This document shows, piece after piece, positions 33,761-41,742 of a stretch of 64,000 bases of DNA. Source of the DNA: Caulobacter sp. NIBR1757 (GTDB taxonomy: Bacteria; Pseudomonadota; Alphaproteobacteria; Caulobacterales; Caulobacteraceae); assembly GCF_027912495.1 (NCBI RefSeq), contig NZ_CP115463.1, positions 2,503,501-2,567,500 on the forward strand. Reading direction: 5' to 3'. The translations under genes and the position numbers were made by a program. The notes under the pieces are model-generated. The model had not been told where the DNA came from. It saw only the letters and a program-made list of their open reading frames with translations, and made no database searches. Position 1 is the stretch's first letter, and every line of letters begins with the position of its first letter.

Positions 33761-33837
<77 letters not shown>

Positions 33838-33897
33838 AAACAGGGAGGAGCGCCCTTATAGGGATGAGGTCCCGGTGGGGCAACGGGTTTTCACAAC

Positions 33898-34082
33898 CCT
33901 TCTCCCGCTTGCCGGGAGAAGGTGGCAGCCGAAGGCTGACGGATGAGGGCAGCACCGGCGGCAGCCCGCTGAAGCGCGTTCTGGCGCGGTTGTTTCTACA
34001 GCGATTTCGGTAAACTTACAGGGGCCGGTGCTGCCCTCATCCGACCCGCTTCGCGGTCCTTCTCCCGCTTGCCGGGAGAAGG
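33898..34082. repeat. Intergenic palindromic repeat (CCTTCTCCCG type), copy 1
   Basis: Both ends carry the same 25-bp near-palindromic unit (CCTTCTCCCG...CGGGAGAAGG) at 33898 and 34058. Inside, GATGAGGGCAGCACCGGC pairs with GCCGGTGCTGCCCTCATC, and the centre holds GCGTTCTGGCGCGG. Similar elements lie at 40440 and 62096. It sits between tRNA-Pro and the merR end. Confidence 0.9.
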
Positions 34083-34086
34083 GACG

Positions 34087-34500
34087 CTACTTGCGCAGCA
34101 ACCCGTCCAGCCGGGCCTTGATGGCTTCCAACTCGCCGAGGGTGTCGGTCAGGCGCAGGCGGGCTTCGTCGCTCAGCTCGCCGGTGGGCGGGTCGAGGTC
34201 GCCCGAGTCGGTCTGCGAGGGGCCCTCCTCGCCGCGGGCGACGGCGAGGACGCGTTTGACGCCGCCGTCCTTGTGCAGCTTCTGCACGCCCTTGATGGTG
34301 TAGCCCTCGCTGTGCAGCAGGGTCTGGACGGCGCGCAGCACCTCGATGTCCTGCGGGCGGTAGAATCGCCGGCCGCCGGCCCGCTTCATCGGGCTGATGA
34401 AGGTGAACTTGGTTTCCCAGAAACGCAGGACGTGCTGGGGCGCGCCGAGCTCGTCGGCCGCTTCCGAGATGGTGCGGAAGGCGTTGGGGCCCTTCGCCAA
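34087..34500 (-). CDS. MerR family transcriptional regulator
   Basis: A 137-residue protein with the MerR helix-turn-helix: FRTISEAADELGAPQHVLRF, WETKFTFISPMKRAGGRRFY and RPQDIEVLRAVQTLLHSEGY. The short C-terminus ends in a helix (TDTLGELEAIKARLDGLLRK) with no metal-binding cysteines, so it is not a metal sensor. It follows ihfA by 7 bases, a common alphaproteobacterial arrangement. The start seems to be TTG at 34500; no ATG fits before the HTH. Confidence 0.85.
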   Translation of the reverse strand: MAKGPNAFRTISEAADELGAPQHVLRFWETKFTFISPMKRAGGRRFYRPQDIEVLRAVQTLLHSEGYTIKGVQKLHKDGGVKRVLAVARGEEGPSQTDSGDLDPPTGELSDEARLRLTDTLGELEAIKARLDGLLRK

Positions 34501-34507
34501 ACGGGGC

Positions 34508-34810
34508 CTAGCCTTCCAGGGCGCGGTCGATTCGCGCCTTCATCACCTGGCTGGCGCGGAAACCGATGACCCGGCGGGGCTCGATCTCGGCCGGCTCGCC
34601 GGTCTTGGGATTGCGGCCCATGCGGGCCCGCTTGGCGCGGACCTGGAAGACGCCGAAACCGGACAGTTTGACCTGTTCGTCGCGCTCCAGCGCCTCGGCC
34701 ATCAGGTCGAGCGTGCGTTCAACCAGTTCGGAGCAGTCCTGCCGAGTCAGGCCCACTTCTTCGTGGACCGCTTCACACAGTTCCGCGCGCGTAAGCGTCG
34801 CGCCCTTCAT
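34508..34810 (-). CDS. ihfA: Integration host factor subunit alpha
   Basis: A 100-residue HU/IHF-fold protein: TLTRAELCEAVHEEVGLTRQ, VKLSGFGVFQVRAKRARMGR and the beta-arm NPKTGEPAEIEPRRVIGFRA. It bends DNA as a heterodimer with IhfB. GGGAGGGG precedes ATG 34810 at good distance, so the upstream frame is rejected. It is in line with plsX-fabH and merR. Confidence 0.95.
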   Translation of the reverse strand: MKGATLTRAELCEAVHEEVGLTRQDCSELVERTLDLMAEALERDEQVKLSGFGVFQVRAKRARMGRNPKTGEPAEIEPRRVIGFRASQVMKARIDRALEG

Positions 34811-34906
34811 GGGGACCCCTCCCAGACAAACGTTAATGCCGTTCATGACGCGAAAACGTCGTGGCGTCAAAGGGTTCCGCGCGTGAACGGAAGGTGGGGG
34901 TGAGTT

Positions 34907-34931
34907 CCTTCTCCCGGCAAGCGGGAGAAGG
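34907..34931. repeat. Solo CCTTCTCCCG hairpin unit
   Basis: CCTTCTCCCG and CGGGAGAAGG arms form one copy of the end unit seen at 33898, 40440 and 62096. It lies just after the fabH stop and may act as a weak terminator or mRNA stabiliser between fabH and ihfA. Confidence 0.75.
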
Positions 34932-34937
34932 GTTCGT

Positions 34938-35918
34938 CTAAAGACGAACCAGGCACGCGCCCCAGGTCAGGCCGCCGCCCATGGCTTCCATGAGCAGCAG
35001 GTCGCCCTTCTTGATGCGGCCGTCGTCGATGGCCGTGGAGAGGGCCAGCGGGATGGAAGCCGCCGAGGTATTGGCGTGTTCGCCGACGGTCTGAATGACC
35101 TTGTGTTCGTCCAGGCCCAGGCGCTTGGCCACCCCGTGCAGGATGCGCTCGTTGGCCTGGTGGGGGATGAACCAGTCGACGTCGGCGATGGTCAGGTCGA
35201 CCTTTTCCAGCGCCGCCTCGATCGATTCGGAAATGTTGATGACGGCGTGCTTGAAGACCTGGTTGCCGGCCATGCGCAGCTTGCCGACCGTGCCGGTCGT
35301 CGAGGGGCCGCCATCGACGTAGAGCAGGTCCTGCTTGGTGCCGTCGCAGCGCAGGGACCAGCTGATCAGGCCGCGATCGGTGTTGGCCCCCTGCTCTTCC
35401 ACCGGCTCCAGCACCACGGCGCCGGCCCCGTCGCCGAACAGCACGCAGGTGCCGCGGTCGGTCCAGTCCATCAGCCGGGTCATGGTTTCGGCCCCGATAA
35501 CCAGGGCGCACTTGGCATTGCCCCGGCCCACGAAGCCATCGGCGACGGTCAGGGCGTAGACGAAGCCCGAGCAGACGGCCTGGACGTCGAAGGCGATGCC
35601 GACCGGGCAGCCCAGCTTGCGCTGGACGATGGCGGCGGTGGCCGGGAAGGTCAGGTCGCCGGTGGTTGTGGCGACGACGATCAGGTCGATGTCGGCGGGG
35701 GTCTTGCCGGCCGCCTCCAGGGCCTTCTTTGCCGACTCGACGGCGAGGTCGGAGACGGCCTGGTCGTCGGCGGCGCGGTGGCGCTGGCGGATGCCGGTGC
35801 GCTCGCGGATCCAGTCGTCGCTGGTGTCGACGATCTTCGACAGAGCCTCGTTGGTGACGATGTCGGGCGGCAGATAGGCGCCAACGCCGGTGATCGCGCT
35901 ACGCAGCACTTGGGTCAC
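34938..35918 (-). CDS. fabH: 3-oxoacyl-ACP synthase III (KAS III)
   Basis: A 326-residue thiolase-fold enzyme condensing acetyl-CoA with malonyl-ACP to start fatty acid synthesis. The catalytic triad is Cys116 in DVQAVCSGFVYAL, His253 in IPHQANERI and Asn283 in GEHANTSAAS. The start overlaps the plsX stop by 4 bases (ATGA), so the two are translationally coupled. Confidence 0.96.
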   Translation of the reverse strand: MTQVLRSAITGVGAYLPPDIVTNEALSKIVDTSDDWIRERTGIRQRHRAADDQAVSDLAVESAKKALEAAGKTPADIDLIVVATTTGDLTFPATAAIVQRKLGCPVGIAFDVQAVCSGFVYALTVADGFVGRGNAKCALVIGAETMTRLMDWTDRGTCVLFGDGAGAVVLEPVEEQGANTDRGLISWSLRCDGTKQDLLYVDGGPSTTGTVGKLRMAGNQVFKHAVINISESIEAALEKVDLTIADVDWFIPHQANERILHGVAKRLGLDEHKVIQTVGEHANTSAASIPLALSTAIDDGRIKKGDLLLMEAMGGGLTWGACLVRL

Positions 35919-36973
35919 TGTACTTCAGGCTCCGTAAGCGGTTTGGCCAGCAACGCGGCCGACAGCTGTTTGACGCTGCGGTCGATCTCGGCGGCGAAGT
36001 CGCTGCGGGCCAGATCGGCGGCGACGACGACGGCGGCGGCATAGGACCTGGCGTCGGCCGAGCCGTGGCTCTTGATGACGATGCCATTGAGCCCCAGCAG
36101 CGGCGCGCCGTTGACGGCGCCGGGGTCGAGCTTGAACTTCAGGCTGTTGAGGCCGCTGGTCGCCAGCAGGGCGCCCATCATGTTGATGAAGGATGACTTC
36201 AGGGCGTTGCGCAGTTCGCTGGCGATGAAACGGACGACACCCTCGGCGGTCTTCAGCAGGATGTTGCCGGTGAAGCCGTCGGTGACGACGACGTTGACCG
36301 TGCCCTTGGCGATGTCATCGCCCTCGACGAAGCCGTGGTAGTCGAACTCGAAGGCCGTGGCCTTCAGCAGGGCGTGGGCCTCGCGGACCTCCTCGTGGCC
36401 CTTCTGGTCTTCGGAGCCGACGTTGAGCAGGCCGACGGTCGGACGGCCGCCGCCCTGGATGGCGTGGTGGAAGGCCGCGCCCATGATGGCGAACTCGACC
36501 AGTTGCTCGGCGTCGGCGCTGACGTTGGCGCCGACGTCCAGCACGGTGGTGATGCCGCCGGCGGTCGGCCAGCTGGCGGTCAGGGCCGGGCGGTTGATTT
36601 CCGGTCCCAGCCGCAGAATCAGCATGGAGACGGCCATCAGGGCGCCGGTGTTGCCGGCCGAGACGGCGGCGACGGCTTCACCGTCCTTCACCGCCTGGAC
36701 GGCGTTCCACAGGCTGGAGCCCTTGCCGCGGCGCATGGCCTGGGCCGGCTTGGCGTCCATGGCGATGAACTTGTCGGTGTGACGGACCTCGCACAGGGGC
36801 GCGAGGGCCGGGAGCTTGGCCAGTTCGGGGCCGATCTTCGTCTCGTCGCCATGGATCAGGAAGCGAACGCCCGGGCCCATCTGGCGCGAGGCGATGCCGA
36901 TGGCGGGGATGACCACGGTCGGACCGTGATCGCCGCCCATGGCGTCGACGGAAAGGATCAGCGGTTCGGACAA
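35915..36973 (-). CDS. plsX: Phosphate acyltransferase PlsX
   Basis: A 352-residue enzyme making acyl-phosphate from acyl-ACP for phospholipid synthesis. Conserved parts: LILSVDAMGGDHGPTVVIPA, AGNTGALMAVS and FTGNILLKTAEG. It heads the plsX-fabH-ihfA-merR unit; yceD lies about 100 bases upstream on the same strand, as often in proteobacteria. Confidence 0.96.
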   Translation of the reverse strand: MSEPLILSVDAMGGDHGPTVVIPAIGIASRQMGPGVRFLIHGDETKIGPELAKLPALAPLCEVRHTDKFIAMDAKPAQAMRRGKGSSLWNAVQAVKDGEAVAAVSAGNTGALMAVSMLILRLGPEINRPALTASWPTAGGITTVLDVGANVSADAEQLVEFAIMGAAFHHAIQGGGRPTVGLLNVGSEDQKGHEEVREAHALLKATAFEFDYHGFVEGDDIAKGTVNVVVTDGFTGNILLKTAEGVVRFIASELRNALKSSFINMMGALLATSGLNSLKFKLDPGAVNGAPLLGLNGIVIKSHGSADARSYAAAVVVAADLARSDFAAEIDRSVKQLSAALLAKPLTEPEVQ

Positions 36974-37079
36974 GACGGGCCTATGGCTCCCGGAGACGCC
37001 TTGGTGGGACCGGCCGGACAGGCTCGGCGGGCGAAGCGGCCGGACGATAACGCCCGGCGGGCGGGATGCAAGTGCGGGC

Positions 37080-37604
37080 TCATTCCGCGCGAGGCTTCAG
37101 CTTACTCAGGGCCGCGAAGGGCGAGAGGACGTTGTCTTCCACGGGCGGTTCATAGACCGCGCCGGGCTTGCGGGGAAAGGGATCGACCTCGAGGGCCAGG
37201 TGTTCGACCACATAGGCGGCCAGATCGACCTTGTCGGCGCTGAGGACGTCTGGCGGGTCGTCGCCCTCCGGGTCGATATCGACCTCCATCGATTCGGACT
37301 TCGGGGCGGCGTCGCTGCCGGCCGGCACGGCGCGGACCATGAAGTCGCTGGTCAGGGTCTGTTCGAAGGGCTCGCCCGACAGGCTGCAAATCTGGGTCAC
37401 ATCAGCGCTGAGCGAGCCGCGGATCTCGGCGCCGTCGAGCCAGGGCCTGGCGCGCACGCGGGCGGTCAGGGAGTCGAGGCGTTCGAGGCCCAATTCGCGG
37501 GCAATGGCCACGCGGGTGGCGGCGTCGGCGGTCAGTTCGACCGGCGTCAGGCCCCGGCCGATGTCGGCCAGGGTGACGCTGTGGGACCAGAGCGGCGTAT
37601 CCAT
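37080..37604 (-). CDS. YceD/DUF177 family protein
   Basis: A 174-residue DUF177 protein: the central VTQICSLSGEPFEQTLTSDF and the acidic VDIDPEGDDPPDVLSADKVD followed by VDLAAYVVEHLALEVDPFPR are typical. YceD proteins are linked to 23S rRNA and large-subunit biogenesis in some bacteria and usually lie before rpmF-plsX; no rpmF is present between here and plsX. ATG 37604 is chosen because GGAGG precedes it and it overlaps the upstream stop. Confidence 0.88.
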   Translation of the reverse strand: MDTPLWSHSVTLADIGRGLTPVELTADAATRVAIARELGLERLDSLTARVRARPWLDGAEIRGSLSADVTQICSLSGEPFEQTLTSDFMVRAVPAGSDAAPKSESMEVDIDPEGDDPPDVLSADKVDLAAYVVEHLALEVDPFPRKPGAVYEPPVEDNVLSPFAALSKLKPRAE

Positions 37605-38131
37605 CAGACCTCCAGCCATCGGACCTGGCCCGCCAGCAGAGCCTCTGTCGGCTGGGCGGCAAGGTCATCGCGCACGCAGACGACATAATCGGCCATCGCC
37701 GCCGCCTTGCCGTCGTCGCCCTCATAGAGGGTGCGGGCCAGCAGGGCCTGCAGCGGCCGCACGTCCGGCAGGGTGGCGAAGGCCTGGTCGGCCGAGCGGG
37801 CGCGACCGTAGAAGGCCTCGCCCAGCTTCTTGATCCGCTTGGGCACGGCGGTGTCGCCGACGCCCAGTTCGCGGAAGGCGTCGTCGAGGCCCTTGGTGAA
37901 GCGATCGACCAGGGCCTGTTTGGTTTCAGCGCTGAAATCGTCGCCGCCCTTGAGCCGGTGGAGCAGCAGGATGACGTGCAGGCTGTAGAGTTCGAACCGG
38001 CCTTCCCGCGTGTCCGGGACGCCGAGCGTCGTATAGAGGCCCGGCCGGCGGGCCTGGGCGACGGCGGACGCATAGAGGGCTTCGCCGACGCTCACCGCCG
38101 GTCTGACCTTCCTGAACCGCTTGAAGAACAT
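37604..38131 (-). CDS. Ubiquinol-cytochrome c chaperone (CBP3/UQCC1-like)
   Basis: A 175-residue protein of the CBP3 family, which in mitochondria assists cytochrome b maturation and bc1 assembly. Seen: GRFELYSLHVILLLHRLKGG, FRELGVGDTAVPKRIKKLGE and FYGRARSADQAF. It has no signal peptide and acts at the cytosolic face of the inner membrane. It overlaps yceD and is divergent from bamE; this grouping is conserved in alphaproteobacteria. Confidence 0.88.
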   Translation of the reverse strand: MFFKRFRKVRPAVSVGEALYASAVAQARRPGLYTTLGVPDTREGRFELYSLHVILLLHRLKGGDDFSAETKQALVDRFTKGLDDAFRELGVGDTAVPKRIKKLGEAFYGRARSADQAFATLPDVRPLQALLARTLYEGDDGKAAAMADYVVCVRDDLAAQPTEALLAGQVRWLEV

Positions 38132-38228
38132 ATCCGCCTCGATTTCGCCCCGCCTTCTGGCTAAAGCGGGGCATTGAACTAAGCCCCCGCGGGCGATAGG
38201 TCAAAGGTAACACTCCGGAGTTTGATCC

Positions 38229-38771
38229 TTGATCCGCAAGTCCGCTATCGCGCTGTTCGTCGGCGCCGCCGTTCTCGCCACCGGCGCCTGCACGCCGATT
38301 ACCAGCTACAACGGTTTCCAGGTCGTCGAATCGAACCCGGCCGACGTCAAGGTCGGCGAGGACACCAAGTCGACGGTGATGACCAAGCTGGGCTCGCCCT
38401 CGGCCACTTCGCTGACCGAAAGCAACGGCGCGACGCCGGGGCAGGAAATCAAGACCGTCTCGGCCCGCGACTCCAACCTGTGGTTCTACATGACCCAGGT
38501 CAGCGACCGGGTGGCCTTCTACAAGCCGCGCGTCGCCAAGCGTGACGTGGTGGCCGTGTCGTTCGATTCCGGCAGCGAGCAGGTGCTGGCGGTCAACACC
38601 TACAAGCTGGAAGACGGCAAGGTGGTGTCGTTCAACGGCCGCAAGACCCCGACCCGCGGCCGCGAGATCACCATCCTCGAACAGCTGCTGGGCAACGTCG
38701 GCAATGGCGGCATGCTGCCCCGCGACGACAGCGAAGGCCTGCCGGGCAGCCGGCCGGGCGACCGGCAGTAG
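38229..38771 (+). CDS. bamE: Outer membrane assembly lipoprotein BamE (SmpA/OmlA)
   Basis: A 180-residue lipoprotein: signal IRKSAIALFVGAAVLATGAC with lipidated Cys21. The mature BamE domain includes PADVKVGEDTKSTVMTKLGS, NLWFYMTQVSDRVAFYKPRV and VAVSFDSGSEQVLAVNTYKL. BamE is a subunit of the BAM complex that inserts outer-membrane beta-barrels. The start is TTG at 38229, 9-10 bases after a CGGAG ribosome-binding site. It has a longer C-terminal tail than E. coli BamE. Confidence 0.92.
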   Translation: MIRKSAIALFVGAAVLATGACTPITSYNGFQVVESNPADVKVGEDTKSTVMTKLGSPSATSLTESNGATPGQEIKTVSARDSNLWFYMTQVSDRVAFYKPRVAKRDVVAVSFDSGSEQVLAVNTYKLEDGKVVSFNGRKTPTRGREITILEQLLGNVGNGGMLPRDDSEGLPGSRPGDRQ

Positions 38772-38782
38772 GGAAGCCTCCC

Positions 38783-38999
38783 AAATCCTCCTTCGGGCGC
38801 GCAGCGCACGGGGGAGGGGGACCGCGACCGTAGGTCGTGGTGGAGGGGGCAGCGCTGGCCTGTCCAATCAAGAGAGCGTTCTGGCGCGGCTTTGACAGCT
38901 GCGTTTGTGGGTGTGCATGCGCCGCCGGCGCTGCCCCCTCCACCACCGCCTTCGGCGGCGGTCCCCCTCCCCCGTCGCTACGCGCCGGAGGAGGATTTG
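38783..38999. repeat. Intergenic palindromic repeat (GGGGGAGGGGGACC type)
   Basis: The left half AAATCCTCC...GGGGGAGGGGGACCG...GTGGTGGAGGGGGCAGCG is complementary to the right half CGCTGCCCCCTCCACCAC...CGGTCCCCCTCCCCC...GGAGGATTT. The centre contains GCGTTCTGGCGCGG, also present in the centre of the CCTTCTCCCG repeats. The right end encodes the last 7-8 codons of the COQ10-like gene. Confidence 0.85.
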
Positions 39000-39436
39000 C
39001 TCAACGCCGCCGCCCGGTCTTCGAAACACTTCATCAGCTTGGCCACGGCGGAGTCGAAATTCGCCGCCAGGATGCGGTCGAGCATCGGGACCTTGAACTC
39101 GAACTCGATCTCGAAGCTAACCTCGCAGCCGTCCGGGTGCGGGGCGAATCGCCAGCGGTTCCACAGGCGGCGAAACGGGCCGTAGAGAAGGTTCACCTCG
39201 ATCACCCGGGCGCCCGCATCCTGGCGGACGCGGGTGGCGAACTTTTCGCGCAGGAAGGTGAAGGCGACGGCGGCCTCGGCGTCGAGCATCGTCAGGCCAG
39301 GCTCCGGCTCGCGCCGGTTCCAGACCCGCATGCCGGTCACCCAGGGAACGAACTTCGGATACTGCTCGACGTCGCCGACCAGCTGGAACAGCAGGTCGGG
39401 GCTATAGGGCAGGATGCGCGTCAGCGCGTGGCGCAC
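38978..39436 (-). CDS. COQ10/RatA family START-domain protein
   Basis: A 152-residue polyketide-cyclase/START-fold protein: ILPYSPDLLFQLVGDVEQYP, KFVPWVTGMRVWNRREPEPG and LYGPFRRLWNRWRFAPHPDG. The family includes COQ10 (ubiquinone binding in respiration) and RatA-labelled proteins; a quinone chaperone role is more likely here. The start is GTG at 39436, overlapping the lipA stop by one base. The last residues (LSKSSSGA) are encoded by the intergenic repeat, so the natural C-terminus may have been altered by it. Confidence 0.9.
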   Translation of the reverse strand: MRHALTRILPYSPDLLFQLVGDVEQYPKFVPWVTGMRVWNRREPEPGLTMLDAEAAVAFTFLREKFATRVRQDAGARVIEVNLLYGPFRRLWNRWRFAPHPDGCEVSFEIEFEFKVPMLDRILAANFDSAVAKLMKCFEDRAAALSKSSSGA

Positions 39437-40392
39437 TAGGCCGCCGCTTCCTTGGCCAGCCGCGCGGCCTTCAGGCGCTCAAAGTCCTCACCCGCATGGT
39501 GCGACGAGCGGGTCAGGGGGCTGGCCGAGACCATCAGGAAGCCCTTGGCGCGGGCGATCTGTTCGTAGGCGGCGAACTCGTCGGGGGTGACGAAGCGATC
39601 GACGGGGGCATGCTTGCGGGTCGGCTGCAGGTATTGGCCGATGGTCAGGAAATCGATGCCGGCCGAGCGCATGTCGTCCATCACCTGCATGACCTCTTCC
39701 TTCGTCTCGCCGAGGCCGACCATCAGGCCGGACTTGGTGAAGCGGGTCGGGTCGCGCTCCTTGACCCGCTCGAGCAGGCGCAGAGAGTTGTAGTAGCGGG
39801 CGCCTGGCCGGATCGACAGGTAGAGGCGCGGCACGGTCTCGAGGTTGTGGTTGAAGACGTCGGGGGCCGCGTCGATGACCACCCGCTCGGCCCCGTCCTT
39901 GCGCAGGAAGTCGGGGGTGAGGATTTCGATCGTGGTGTTCGGCGCGGCGGCGCGGATGGCCAGGACGACGTCGGCGAAATGCTGGGCGCCACCATCGGCA
40001 AGGTCGTCACGGTCGACGGAGGTGATGACGACGTGGTTGAGGCCCATCTTCGCCACCGCCTCGGCGACCCGAGCTGGTTCGGTCGGGTCGAGCGGGTTCG
40101 GCTTGCCGGTGGCGACGTTGCAGAAGGCGCAGGCGCGGGTGCAGACCTCGCCCATGATCATCATGGTGGCGTGCTTCTGGGTCCAGCACTCGCCGATGTT
40201 CGGACAGGCGGCCTCTTCGCAGACGGTGGTCAGGCCGTGCTGGCGGACGATGTCGCGGGTCTCGTTGTAGCCGGCGCTGCCGGGGGCGCGGACGCGGAGC
40301 CATTCGGGCTTGCGCAGCACGGGCGAGTCCGGACGGGCCTGCTTCTCCGGGTGGCGAGGGCGGGCCTTGAGGGTGTCGATCACGGTGACCAT
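39436..40392 (-). CDS. lipA: Lipoyl synthase
   Basis: A 318-residue radical SAM enzyme. The cluster motif is CTRACAFC (Cys84, 88, 91), and the auxiliary cluster cysteines are Cys58, 63 and 69 in [15 protein letters not shown]. It inserts two sulfurs into octanoyl chains on 2-oxoacid dehydrogenase and glycine-cleavage proteins. The ATG at 40392 is the first sensible start; the frame remains open far upstream through a repeat and the opposite strand of other genes. It is coupled to the COQ10-like gene. Confidence 0.97.
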   Translation of the reverse strand: MVTVIDTLKARPRHPEKQARPDSPVLRKPEWLRVRAPGSAGYNETRDIVRQHGLTTVCEEAACPNIGECWTQKHATMMIMGEVCTRACAFCNVATGKPNPLDPTEPARVAEAVAKMGLNHVVITSVDRDDLADGGAQHFADVVLAIRAAAPNTTIEILTPDFLRKDGAERVVIDAAPDVFNHNLETVPRLYLSIRPGARYYNSLRLLERVKERDPTRFTKSGLMVGLGETKEEVMQVMDDMRSAGIDFLTIGQYLQPTRKHAPVDRFVTPDEFAAYEQIARAKGFLMVSASPLTRSSHHAGEDFERLKAARLAKEAAA

Positions 40393-40439
40393 GGGGCTTA
40401 AATCGGCTTTCCCACGCGAAGGATCAAGCCTTGGCGCGC

Positions 40440-40610
40440 CCTTCTCCCGCTTGTCGGGAGAAGGTGGACGCGAAGCGGCCGGATGAGGGCAGCGCCGGCT
40501 TGTCAGGATGCAGGCTCCGCAGCGCCAGAACGGGGTTGGTTTTGAGCCGTCGGCGCCGCCCTCATCCGACCCCCTTCGGGGGCCACCTTCTCCCGACAAG
40601 CGGGAGAAGG
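40440..40610. repeat. Intergenic palindromic repeat (CCTTCTCCCG type), copy 2
   Basis: End units at 40440-40464 and 40586-40610 are inverted copies of each other. Inside, GATGAGGGCAGCGCCGGC pairs with GGCGCCGCCCTCATC, and the centre has CGCCAGAACG, matching the core of the other copies. It separates the divergent lipA and lipoprotein hydrolase genes, so it may carry or disturb their promoters. Confidence 0.9.
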
Positions 40611-40668
40611 AACGGTGTTGCGAGAGGCCCCTTGCGGGCGCCTCCATTCCACCGCCACAGTCACGGTG

Positions 40669-41670
40669 ATGTATCGCGCCCTCCTTCTCTGTCTGGCGTT
40701 GCTGCTGTCGGCCTGCGGGCAGGACGGCGGGCGGGAGCCGTTCACCGAGAGCCGCGCTCCGCCGGTGATCTCGCCGCGCTTCCTGCCGCCGGAGGGCTGG
40801 GCCTGGGGGCTGGTGAAGGCGGGGGACTATCCGGCCCAGCGCTATGGGGTGTCGTCGCCCTCGACGGGACCGCTGGCCCATATCGTCATCCTGCCGGGAT
40901 ACGGCGAGAGCGCCGAGGCCTGGTTCGAGACGGCGGCCGATTTTAACGCCAGGAGCTACACCGTCTGGGTGCTGGAGGGCGCCGGCCAGGGCGGTTCGGG
41001 GCGGTTCACGGGCGGGCGCGACGTCGGCCACATCCCGGACATGCAGCCGGACATGCTGGGGGTGAAGGCGCTGGTTCGGGCGGTCATTCCCGAGGACGGC
41101 AAGCCGGTGATCGTCATCGGCGAGCGGTCCGGGGCCGTGGTCGCCGTGCTGGCGGCGCGCGAGGGATTTGGCGGCGACGCCCAGGTGCTGCTGGCCCCGT
41201 GGAAGCCGGCCGCGCCCGGACCGCACGACGGACCGTTCAGCAAGCTCGGCTTGGGCGGGATTCGCGAACCCTGGGCGGCCGGATGGGTTCAGGGGACGCC
41301 AATTCCCAGCAGCGACCGCAACCGCGCCGGGATTGAACAGCTGTGGCAGAAGGTGAACCCGGACCTGCGTATGGGCGGGCCCAGCCTTGGCGGGCGACTG
41401 GCGCTGGCCGAGGGCTGGGACGAGGCGAAGGCCGCCCTGCCCGCCCTGAAGACCCCGGTGCTGATGATCGGCGCGCCCGCGACGCTGGCGGCGGCCTGTG
41501 CGCGGACCTGTCGAGCCGAACTGTCGCCGGCCGGCGCCAAGGGGCCCTATCTCCACCTCGAAAGCGATTCCGTGCGGGCCGCCTGGATGGCGTCCGTGGA
41601 CGGAATTGTCTCCCGTGAGCGGGCCCGGCGGCTGGCGGCGCAAGGGCTTGCCCCGGATCACGGGCTGTAA
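40669..41670 (+). CDS. Alpha/beta hydrolase-fold lipoprotein
   Basis: A 333-residue protein starting [20 protein letters not shown], a lipoprotein signal with Cys16. The mature part resembles a lysophospholipase-type alpha/beta hydrolase: [40 protein letters not shown] and a nucleophile-elbow-like [14 protein letters not shown]. In the elbow Ser sits in GERSG instead of the usual GxSxG, so activity is plausible but not certain. It would be anchored in the outer membrane. The long upstream in-frame stretch is part of the repeat. Confidence 0.75.
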   Translation: MYRALLLCLALLLSACGQDGGREPFTESRAPPVISPRFLPPEGWAWGLVKAGDYPAQRYGVSSPSTGPLAHIVILPGYGESAEAWFETAADFNARSYTVWVLEGAGQGGSGRFTGGRDVGHIPDMQPDMLGVKALVRAVIPEDGKPVIVIGERSGAVVAVLAAREGFGGDAQVLLAPWKPAAPGPHDGPFSKLGLGGIREPWAAGWVQGTPIPSSDRNRAGIEQLWQKVNPDLRMGGPSLGGRLALAEGWDEAKAALPALKTPVLMIGAPATLAAACARTCRAELSPAGAKGPYLHLESDSVRAAWMASVDGIVSRERARRLAAQGLAPDHGL

Positions 41671-41742
41671 CGGACCTTTTCAAGGCGTGAAGCGCTCTAT
41701 ACCCTCGCCGGCAATAACGGTGGGAAACAGCTCGGAGCCCCT

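Noticed and set aside
40393..41661. Open frame continuing about 420 codons upstream of lipA
   Set aside because: It crosses a palindromic repeat and is antisense to the lipoprotein hydrolase; LipA's own N-terminus begins at 40392.
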